This document shows, piece after piece, positions 44,877-53,086 of a stretch of 64,000 nucleotides of DNA. Numbering within the stretch: the stretch's first letter is position 1; the number at the start of each line of letters is the position of its first letter. The notes under the pieces are model-generated. The model saw nothing but the letters and a program-made list of their open reading frames with translations. It ran no database searches and was not told where the DNA came from. The stretch is from JBNJGB01 sp051747385. GTDB taxonomy: Bacteria; Myxococcota_A; UBA9042; PHBI01; JACKFB01. The translations under genes were made by a program, and so were the position numbers. Where the stretch lies: positions 62,001-126,000 of the forward strand of contig JBNJGB010000007.1 of assembly GCA_051747385.1 (NCBI GenBank), written 5' to 3'.

Positions 44877-45775
44877 TGCCCGACGTCGTCTCGCCGGACG
44901 CCCCCTGGGCCGCCGCCCCGTCCGCCACGCTCGAGCTGGCCTGCCTGGCCATCGTGGCGCTCTACGTCCTCACGCGCGCCCCGAAGGACTCCGATCCGCG
45001 CGGCTTCCTGGTGCGCCTGGCCGCCCTGATGGCCGCCAGCTGGCTGGCCGAGGACGCCTGCATCCGCCTGTACGGCTTCTACGGCTACTCGCCCCACTGG
45101 AGCCTGTTCGTCGACAAGGTGCCGCTCCTCATCGTGACCATCTGGCCCGTGGTCATCCACTCGGCCTGGGACCTCGCCCGCCAGCTGGCGCCGCGGCGCG
45201 CGCTCGTGCCCCTGGTCGGCGCGGGCATCGTCCTCACCGACGCGTCGCTCATCGAGCCCATCGCCGTCCAGGCCGGCCTGTGGCGCTGGTACGAGCCGGG
45301 CCTGTTCGCCGTGCCACCCGTCGGGATCCTGGGCTGGGCGCTCTTCGCGCTGCTGGCCCTCGCCGTCCTGGAGCGCACGACGGCCGACCCTCGCCCGGGG
45401 ACGCCGCGGCTCGCGCTGGCCTCGCTCTTCCCGATCGCCGGCGTCGGCGTCCACCTGCTGCTGCTGGCCGCGTGGTGGGGAGCGCTCCGCTGGGTGAACC
45501 ACGAGGTGCCGCCGTGGCCGGTCGTCGGGCTGGCCTGGGCCGTGTCCCTGGGGCTCGCCGCGCGCGCCCTCGAGACGGGAGCAGGACGGGGGATCCCGCG
45601 GTTCGAGATGCTCCTGCGCGTCCCGGCGGCGGTCTTCTTCTTCGTGCTCCTGGCGCTCCACGGCGCCGAGCAGCCCGCCCTGATCGCCTACGCCCTGGCC
45701 TTCGCGCCCCCCTACCTGGTCCTGACCGCCCAGGCCTGGAGCGCCGCCCGGCAGCCCGCGCCGGCCACCGGCTGA
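44876..45775 (+). CDS. Polytopic membrane protein resembling carotenoid biosynthesis (DUF422/CruF) proteins
   Basis: 299 residues with seven or eight predicted helices. The family-like parts are the paired Glu/Asp segments WLAEDACIRLYGFYGYSPHW and TDASLIEPIAVQAGLWRWYEPG, followed by FAVPPVGILGWALFALLAL. That spacing matches DUF422 proteins such as CruF, a carotenoid 1,2-hydratase. No other carotenoid gene is in the window, so the reaction remains an inference. It is coupled to the small helix protein before it. Confidence 0.6.
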   Translation: MPDVVSPDAPWAAAPSATLELACLAIVALYVLTRAPKDSDPRGFLVRLAALMAASWLAEDACIRLYGFYGYSPHWSLFVDKVPLLIVTIWPVVIHSAWDLARQLAPRRALVPLVGAGIVLTDASLIEPIAVQAGLWRWYEPGLFAVPPVGILGWALFALLALAVLERTTADPRPGTPRLALASLFPIAGVGVHLLLLAAWWGALRWVNHEVPPWPVVGLAWAVSLGLAARALETGAGRGIPRFEMLLRVPAAVFFFVLLALHGAEQPALIAYALAFAPPYLVLTAQAWSAARQPAPATG

Positions 45776-45880
45776 CGCGGCCCGGCGGACGAACGGCGAA
45801 CGGGACCGCCGCCCGCCGGCCCGCGCCGACCCAGGCATGAACACGTTCCATCCTGTGTCGCGTTCTGGCATGTTCCGGCG

Positions 45881-48280
45881 ATGCACGACCTCACGACTCG
45901 CCTCCTCCTCCTCTCCCTGGCCGCCGGGCTCGCCTGGGGCTGTGACGACGACCCCGCGGCCGGTGCGGCGGACGCGGCGCCCGACGTCGGTGTCGCAGAC
46001 GTGGCCACGACGCCGGACGCCGGCGACGACGTGGACACGGCCGGCGACACGCTGGAGGACGCCGGGAGCGACGCCACGGCCTACGAGCTTCCGCCGCCGC
46101 CCGAGGACGACGGCATCCACGGCTACGCGCACGCCTGCGTGGCCGTCCAGGGCTTCGACGGCTTCGACACCCCGCGGACCCTGGCGGTCTCGGACGACGG
46201 CGCGGCCTACGCCTTCGCCGAGGAGGGCTCGCCGGCGGAGTCCCGCTTCCGCATGCAGGCCGCCGACCTGGGGACCTTCCTGCTCTACGACGCCGAGGAG
46301 CACTACCTCACGGCGGTCCCGGACGACGACGGCGGCTGGCGCTTCGAGCGGGCCGCCAGGCTCGAGTCCAGCCTGGAGCGGATGGACGACGCCTGGGTGT
46401 CGCGGGGCGAGTGGAACCTGGAGGCCTCGGCCCGGGATCCGGAGCGCTACCACCTCCGCAACCGCGCCTCGGGCCGGTACCTGACCCTGGCCGGGCTCGC
46501 GGAGAACGTGGACGACGCCGCCATCGTCACCCTCCTCCCGCGCGAGGGGTGCGCGACGTTCCCCGAGCTGACCCTGGACGCCACCGGGACGGTCACGCCC
46601 CGGACCTTCGAGGACGGCGACCTCTACGGGATCGCGGAGATCCACTCGCACATCCTGACCAACTTCGGCTTCGGCGGCGGGAGCATCTTCCACGGCGCGC
46701 CCTTCCACCGGCTCGGCGTCGAGCACGCCCTCCCCGACTGCACGCAGTGGCACGGCGAGGAGGGCCGCCGCGACATCGTGGGCTACTTCTACGAGGGCAA
46801 CGTGGGCTTCGAGGTGGACGCCCTGCTGCCCATCGTCGCCGAGGGGCAGGTGGACGAGTTCAACCACCACACGGAGGGCTACCCGCACTTCACGACCTGG
46901 CCGGACGTGCGGGACAGCACCACCCACCAGGCCATGTACCACCGCTGGATCGAGCGCGCCTGGATGGGCGGCCTGCGGCTGATGGTGCAGCTGGCCACCG
47001 GCAACTCGGTCCTGTGCGACCTCGTCATCGGCACCGACGCGCAGGACGTGCGCTACTCCTGCAACGACATGGTCAGCGTGGACCGCCAGATCGCCGAGGT
47101 CCGCAACATGGAGCGCTACATCGACGCGCAGTCCGGCGGCCCGGGCAAGGGCTGGTTCCGCGTCGTCGAGACCCCGGCCGAGGCCCGCGAGGTCATCGCG
47201 CAGGGGAAGATGGCCGTGGTCCTGGGGATCGAGATCTCCAACCTGCTCGACTGCTTCTCCACGCCGAAGGAGGGCTTCGAGACGTGCACCCCGGACCTGG
47301 TGCGGGAGCGGCTGGATCACTACCGGGACCTGGGGATCCGCGTGATCTTCCCGGTGCACAAGTACGACAACGCGTTCTCCGCGGGGGACGGCAGCGGCGG
47401 CATCATCGAGCTGGGCAACTTCGTGAACACCGGGCACAACTCCGCCTTCGTGCAGGACTGCCCCGGCGTCTCCACGACGTTCGACAAGGGCGGCGTGACC
47501 TTCGGCGACCTGAACGAGCCCCGGGAGCACTACGACGACCCGCCGCCCCACGACCTGAGCGACTTCGGCCTGGACCTGGTCGGCACCATCTTCCCGCACC
47601 TCGACGCGTTCACGGGCCCGAGCCTGCCCGGGGACTGGTGCCAGAAGTTCGGCCTCACGCCGCTCGGCGAGACGCTCCTCCACGAGATGATGGCGCGTGG
47701 CATGATCATCGACGTGGCGCACCTCCCGCAGCGGGCGCTGGCCCGCGCCTACGAGATCCTGGAGGCCGCGGGCTACCCCGCGACCAAGACCCACGGGGAC
47801 AGCAACGGCGGGCGCCTCTACGAGCTCGGCGGGATGACGGGCGCCGGCTTCGGCGGCTGCGGCCACCCGGACCAGCCCGGCGGCATGGTCCAGGGCTTCA
47901 AGAACAGCGTCGAGCAGCGGCTCAGCCACGGCGCCTACCCGTCCGAGGCGCTGGGCTTCGACATGAACGGCTTCGCCGGCGGCCGCGGCCCGCGGTTCGG
48001 CGAGGACAGGGTGTGCTCCGGTGAGCAGGCGAACCCCGTCGGCTGGCCGTTCGACTCCTGGGACGGCGACGTCACCTTCCTGCAGCCGCAGCTGGGCGAG
48101 CGCACCGTGGACTACAACACCGAGGGCCTGCTCCACATCGGCCTCCTCCCCGAGCTCCTCGAGGAGGTCCGCCTCGACGGCGCCACCGACGAGGAGCTGG
48201 AGCCCCTGTTCCGCTCCGCCGAGGCCTACGTCCGGCTGTGGGAGAAGGCCGAGTCCCTGGCCGCACCCCGCGCGCGGTGA
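45881..48280 (+). CDS. Large lipoprotein with an M19 dipeptidase-like domain
   Basis: 799 residues. The signal peptide ends AGLAWGC (Cys21), then an Asp/Ala/Val linker to about 65. Residues about 80-230 show repeated strands ending in YLT (FLLYDAEEHYLTAV, YHLRNRASGRYLTL), suggesting a beta-trefoil. From about 245 an amidohydrolase-type barrel follows: AEIHSHI, an Asp/Glu-bearing VVLGIEISNLLDC, VIFPVHKYDN, then LTPLGETLLHEMMARGMIIDVAHLPQ, close to the second His region of M19 dipeptidases. Insertions make it almost twice the size of the M19 protein at 8274. It is probably a surface hydrolase of unknown substrate. Confidence 0.8.
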   Translation: MHDLTTRLLLLSLAAGLAWGCDDDPAAGAADAAPDVGVADVATTPDAGDDVDTAGDTLEDAGSDATAYELPPPPEDDGIHGYAHACVAVQGFDGFDTPRTLAVSDDGAAYAFAEEGSPAESRFRMQAADLGTFLLYDAEEHYLTAVPDDDGGWRFERAARLESSLERMDDAWVSRGEWNLEASARDPERYHLRNRASGRYLTLAGLAENVDDAAIVTLLPREGCATFPELTLDATGTVTPRTFEDGDLYGIAEIHSHILTNFGFGGGSIFHGAPFHRLGVEHALPDCTQWHGEEGRRDIVGYFYEGNVGFEVDALLPIVAEGQVDEFNHHTEGYPHFTTWPDVRDSTTHQAMYHRWIERAWMGGLRLMVQLATGNSVLCDLVIGTDAQDVRYSCNDMVSVDRQIAEVRNMERYIDAQSGGPGKGWFRVVETPAEAREVIAQGKMAVVLGIEISNLLDCFSTPKEGFETCTPDLVRERLDHYRDLGIRVIFPVHKYDNAFSAGDGSGGIIELGNFVNTGHNSAFVQDCPGVSTTFDKGGVTFGDLNEPREHYDDPPPHDLSDFGLDLVGTIFPHLDAFTGPSLPGDWCQKFGLTPLGETLLHEMMARGMIIDVAHLPQRALARAYEILEAAGYPATKTHGDSNGGRLYELGGMTGAGFGGCGHPDQPGGMVQGFKNSVEQRLSHGAYPSEALGFDMNGFAGGRGPRFGEDRVCSGEQANPVGWPFDSWDGDVTFLQPQLGERTVDYNTEGLLHIGLLPELLEEVRLDGATDEELEPLFRSAEAYVRLWEKAESLAAPRAR

Positions 48281-48570
48281 CGCGACAGCTCCGCTCCGGG
48301 CTGCGCCGGGGACTTCCCGGGCTCGGGGCGCCCGTCCTCGCACCGTGGGCTCGACGGACCCGGCAGGGCTCGCGCATGACATGGCCAGGGAGAGAGACTC
48401 TCGCCGTGACGCGGGCCCTCACCGCGTGCCCCGGCGGTGACGGGGCCGCAGCGGAAGACACGATGCGCCGACTCGAAGGGGAGCCGGAGGAACGGAATGC
48501 CGGGCCCCCTTGGCTGACGCCTGATCGGTGCCCCGCTCCGCCCATGGAGACGAGGCGCGCAGGCCCCGGC

Positions 48571-49536
<966 letters not shown>

Positions 49537-49549
49537 GGGTCCTCCGCTT

Positions 49550-49796
49550 GTTGCAACGACACGTAGCAACCGCCTCGCTATGTTGCAACACCCCACGTCG
49601 CCGCCGGTGCGGCGTGATCGGGGATCGGCGGACGGCCCGGCCCCGCATCGCCCCGTGAACGCCATGAATGCACCCCGGCCCCAGCGCTTCCACGCGTCCA
49701 CGGAGGCCGGTTGGCGCCGGGCTCTGCGCGTCCATCGTGCCGCTGGTCGTCTACGCAGCGTTCGGCACGTCCCACGCGCGTTGCAGTCCATGCAAC
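49550..49796. promoter_or_regulatory. Cluster of GTTGCAAC palindromes between activator and MBL gene
   Basis: Sites: GTTGCAAC at 49550-49557, GTAGCAAC at 49563-49570, the perfect palindrome TGTTGCAACA at 49581-49590, and GTTGCA-5-TGCAAC at 49780-49796. The first three lie just upstream of the activator start, the last about 110 bp upstream of the -24 element at 49906. This is the arrangement of an enhancer and autoregulatory operator for the divergent activator. Confidence 0.6.
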
Positions 49797-49905
49797 ATCG
49801 TCCCGACACCCGCAACAACGAGGCGGGCGCGGAGCGGCCACGCCGGCCCCCGACGCCGGCCCCGAGCCCTGTCATGCCGGGCTTCTCGGGCCTCGCCGGC
49901 CCCGG

Positions 49906-49921
49906 TGGCACGCCCCTTGCT
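49906..49921 (+). promoter_or_regulatory. Sigma-54 promoter of the persulfide-dioxygenase-like gene
   Basis: TGGCACGCCCCTTGCT fits the consensus at every defined base; GG at 49907-49908 and GC at 49919-49920. Start of transcription would be near 49932, with a leader of about 69 bases. Confidence 0.8.
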
Positions 49922-50000
49922 CGGCATCGGGGAGAGGACCGTGCGGCTCGAGGGCCGTGGAGCCGGGCACGCCCCGCAGGACAGTGCAGAGGAGCACGCC

Positions 50001-50867
50001 ATGGACATCAAGGCCTTCTTCGACGAGGACACCTTCACCCTGACCTACGTCGTCTGGGATCCCGAGACCCGCGACGCCGTCATCATCGACCCGGTCCTCG
50101 GCCTGGACACTCGAGCGTGGCGCATCCACGAGACGCCGATCGGCGACGTGGACCGCTTCGTGCGCGACAACTCGCTACACGTCCGCTGGATCATGGACAC
50201 CCACGCCCACGCCGATCACATCAGCGGCATGGACGTGTTGAAGGATCGCTTCGGCGCCCCGACCGCCATCGGCGGCCGCATCGTCGACGTGCAGCGCGTG
50301 TTCAAGGACGTCTACAATATCGACGACGACACGGTCCCGGCCGACGGCAGCCAGTGGGATGAGCTGCTCGAGGACGGCCAGTCCCTGCGGGCCGGCTCCC
50401 TCGAGGTGGAGGCCCTCCACACCCCGGGCCACACCCCGGCCTGCATGACCTACCGGGTCGGCGACGCGGTGTTCACCGGCGACGCCCTGTTCATGCCGGA
50501 CTACGGCACGGGCCGCTGCGACTTCCCGAAGGGGAGCGCCGAGGACCTGTTCGACTCGGTCACGAACAAGCTCTACACCCTGCCGGAGTCGACCCGCGTG
50601 TTCGTGGGCCACGACTACCTGCCCGGCGGCCGCGAGCTGAAGTACGAGACCACGATCGGCGAGTCCAAGGAGCGCAACGTCCAGCTCCGCGCCGGCACGA
50701 GCCGCACGGACTTCGTGAACTTCCGCAGGGATCGGGACGCGACCCTGGAGGCGCCGCGGCTCATCCTCCAGAGCCTCCAGGTGAACATCGACGCCGGGCG
50801 GATGCCCGAGCCGGAGGACAACGGCCGCCGCTACCTCAAGATGCCGCTGAACTTCCTGGGCAGCTGA
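50001..50867 (+). CDS. MBL-fold sulfur (persulfide) dioxygenase, ETHE1/Blh type
   Basis: 288 residues from ATG (GAGGAG 7 bp before). The metal motif THAHADH lies at 67-73, followed by HTPGHTPACMTY, GDALFMPDYGTGRCDFP and VGHDYLPGGRE, which hold the remaining iron ligands. The C-terminal PEDNGRRYLKMPLN is characteristic of Blh-type enzymes of sulfide-responsive BigR operons. These oxidise glutathione persulfide to sulfite to remove excess sulfide. Glyoxalase II-like hydrolase is the main alternative but fits the motifs less well. It is driven by the sigma-54 promoter at 49906. Confidence 0.88.
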   Translation: MDIKAFFDEDTFTLTYVVWDPETRDAVIIDPVLGLDTRAWRIHETPIGDVDRFVRDNSLHVRWIMDTHAHADHISGMDVLKDRFGAPTAIGGRIVDVQRVFKDVYNIDDDTVPADGSQWDELLEDGQSLRAGSLEVEALHTPGHTPACMTYRVGDAVFTGDALFMPDYGTGRCDFPKGSAEDLFDSVTNKLYTLPESTRVFVGHDYLPGGRELKYETTIGESKERNVQLRAGTSRTDFVNFRRDRDATLEAPRLILQSLQVNIDAGRMPEPEDNGRRYLKMPLNFLGS

Positions 50868-51023
50868 CGTCGCCCGCCGCCTCGAGCGGGGTAGCGGATT
50901 CCGGGACGCGCGGGCTCCTTGCCCCCGGAGGGCGGTGGGGATACCGTCCGGGCGTCGCGGCTGGCACCGCGGCGCCGACACGCGTTACGCTTGGATCGTG
51001 ACGACCTTGGACGGAGCCAGCGA

Positions 51024-52298
51024 ATGGCGATAGACCGCCAGCGTCCCGCGACAGCCGACGAAGGGAAGCACGCTTCCCCGCCCGCGCCGGACGACGACGA
51101 GGCCTCCCGCGAGGGGGGCCGGAAGATCCTCATCATCGACGACAGCGTGCTGTTCCGCGCGCTGTTCGTCGAATGGCTGAGGGACGGCGGCTACCGGACC
51201 GTCCAGGCGGACGACGGGGACACCGGGATCGAGGCCGCGCGGAAGGAGGATCCCGATCTGGTCCTCTGCGACCTGCGCATGCCGCGGGTCGACGGCCTGG
51301 AGGTCCTGTCGACCCTGACCGAGGAGAAGCCGGACACGCCGGTCATCATCGTCAGCGGCTCGGGCGAGATGAAGGACGCCATCCAGGCGCTCAAGCTGGG
51401 CGCCTGGGACTACCTGCTCAAGCCGCTGGACGACATGGCGGTGCTGGACGTGGCCGTGCAGCGCTCCCTGGAGCGCGCCTCCCTCCTCGAGGAGAACCGC
51501 CGCTACCGCGCCCACCTGGAGCAGGCGAACGCCGAGCTCGCGGAGAGCCTGCGCCGCCTCCAGGAGGACGAGGCCGCCGGCCGGCGCGTGCAGTTCGCGC
51601 TGATGCCGCCGCGGGACAAGGCCTTCGGGGAGTACCGGTTCAGCCGCCGCATCCTGCCGTCGAGCTATCTCAGCGGCGACTTCGTGGACTACTTCGCCCT
51701 GGACCGGGATCGCCTCGCGTTCTTCATCGCGGACGTCTCCGGCCACGGCGTGTCCTCCGCCTTCGTCACGGTCCTGCTCCACGACTTCGTGAACCAGTCG
51801 CTGGACGCCTACCGGGAGGGGCGCGACGACCTCATCCTGCACCCGGCGGCGTTCTTGTCGCGGCTCAACGAGCACATCCTCTGCCGGAAGCTCAACAAGA
51901 GCCTCACCATCTTCCTGGCGGTCGTGGATCGGCCCGCGGAGCGCATGACGTTCTGCAACGCCGGTCAGTTCCCGTATCCCATCTTCCACGACGGGAGCGG
52001 GGCGCGCCTGCTGGAGAACCGCGGCTTCGGCGTGGGCCACTTCCCGTTCGCCGAGTACGAGGCAGTGGAGATGCCGCTTCCCCGCGAGTTCACGATGACC
52101 TTCGTGTCCGACGGCATCCTCGAGGTCCTCGACGACGAGTCCCTCGCCGCCAAGGAGGACAGGCTCCTCGAGCAGGCCGGCGCGAACTCGGGTCCGGACG
52201 CGACCATCGAGGGCCTCATGGCCGATCTCGGGCTCGGGAGCCAGCGCGACCTCCCGGACGACATCACCTTCCTGATGGTGCGGCGAAGGGGCGCGTGA
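51024..52298 (+). CDS. Response regulator with PP2C (RsbU-type) phosphatase output
   Basis: 424 residues from ATG 51024. Residues about 33-150 are a receiver (ILIIDDSVLFRALFVEWLRD, phospho-Asp near 82 in LVLCDLRMPRVDG, SGSGEMK, LLKPLDD). A coiled coil (about 150-185, LLEENRRYRAHLEQANAELAESLRR) links it to a PP2C SpoIIE domain with SGDFVDYF, FIADVSGHGVSSAF, NAGQFPYP and SDGILEVLDD. It would dephosphorylate an anti-sigma-factor antagonist. The STAS protein gene next to it (1-bp overlap) is the likely substrate, as in HsbR-HsbA. Confidence 0.93.
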   Translation: MAIDRQRPATADEGKHASPPAPDDDEASREGGRKILIIDDSVLFRALFVEWLRDGGYRTVQADDGDTGIEAARKEDPDLVLCDLRMPRVDGLEVLSTLTEEKPDTPVIIVSGSGEMKDAIQALKLGAWDYLLKPLDDMAVLDVAVQRSLERASLLEENRRYRAHLEQANAELAESLRRLQEDEAAGRRVQFALMPPRDKAFGEYRFSRRILPSSYLSGDFVDYFALDRDRLAFFIADVSGHGVSSAFVTVLLHDFVNQSLDAYREGRDDLILHPAAFLSRLNEHILCRKLNKSLTIFLAVVDRPAERMTFCNAGQFPYPIFHDGSGARLLENRGFGVGHFPFAEYEAVEMPLPREFTMTFVSDGILEVLDDESLAAKEDRLLEQAGANSGPDATIEGLMADLGLGSQRDLPDDITFLMVRRRGA

Positions 52299-52819
52299 TG
52301 GCCGACGGCGACATCCTGTACGCCACGCACGACGGGCTGTGCATCCTGAAGCTGATCGGGGACATCCGGTACACCACCGGGCCCGCGGCCGTGATCAGCC
52401 GCTCCCTGAACATCTTCCTCGACAACCTGTTCGAGCACGAGGAGTTCGACCACGTGCTGGTCGACATGACCGAGACCACGGCCATCGACAGCACGAACCT
52501 CGGCGTCCTGGCGCGCCTGGTCACCTACATGCAGGAGCGGGACGCCGAGCGCCCCACCCTGCTGTCCACGCGCCCCGACATCACGCGGACCCTGGAGAGC
52601 ATCGGCTTCGACCGCGTGTTCACCATCATCGAGGAGCCGCGCGACCTGGATCACGAGCTGGAGCGCCTGCCCCAGGTGGAGGGCAGCCAGCGCGAGATGC
52701 TCGAGATCGTCCTCGACGCCCACCGCCGCCTGATGGAGCTCAACGAGGACAACCGGGAGATGTTCGCCCCGGCCGTCGAGCTCCTGGACGCGGAGATGGA
52801 GGACGCCGACTCCCACTAG
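52298..52819 (+). CDS. STAS-domain anti-sigma-factor antagonist
   Basis: 173 residues; its ATG overlaps the preceding TGA. Residues 1-105 are a STAS domain: ILKLIGDIRYTT, HVLVDMTETTAIDSTNLGVLARL, with the Ser of IDSTNLG the likely phosphorylation site. The C-terminal 65 residues are an acidic helix (LEIVLDAHRRLMELNEDNREMF). It is the natural substrate of the PP2C regulator just before it. The matching anti-sigma kinase is not in the window. Confidence 0.9.
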   Translation: MADGDILYATHDGLCILKLIGDIRYTTGPAAVISRSLNIFLDNLFEHEEFDHVLVDMTETTAIDSTNLGVLARLVTYMQERDAERPTLLSTRPDITRTLESIGFDRVFTIIEEPRDLDHELERLPQVEGSQREMLEIVLDAHRRLMELNEDNREMFAPAVELLDAEMEDADSH

Positions 52820-52866
52820 CCTGGGTTTCTCACAAGACGTCGAGCGAAGCGCCGGGAGGTGCCCCG

Positions 52867-53073
52867 TTGGAGATCCGATCCCTGGGCGCGACCGGCGCCG
52901 TCACGGGCTCGCGCTTCCTGCTGACGTCCGGCCGGATTCGTCATCGGCCCGTGGAGGTCCTTCTGGTACACGGGGAGCCGACCGCGTCGGAGGCGCCGAG
53001 GCTCCGCGTCGAGGAGGACCCGGGCCGGCCCGCGCGGATCCCGGAGCACCTGGAGACAGTGCCACTCCAATGA
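52867..53073 (+). pseudogene. In-frame deletion remnant of an MBL-fold RNA exonuclease-like protein
   Basis: Start TTG 52867 with GGGAGGT 7 bp before. The first 22 residues (MEIRSLGATGAVTGSRFLL) are the N-terminus of a CPSF/RNase J-like metallo-beta-lactamase. The next part (VEVLLVHGEPTASEAPRLRVEE, PARIPEHLETVPL) is the C-terminus of the same family, so about 380-400 codons, including every metal ligand, were removed in frame. The 68-residue product cannot be active as a nuclease. It is the third gene after the STAS gene. Confidence 0.7.
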
Positions 53074-53086
53074 CCTGACGGAGCCC

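Noticed and set aside
48281..48570. 290-bp gap between the M19-like lipoprotein and the activator gene
   Set aside because: It contains small ATG frames and short G/C repeats but no convincing gene, promoter or hairpin.
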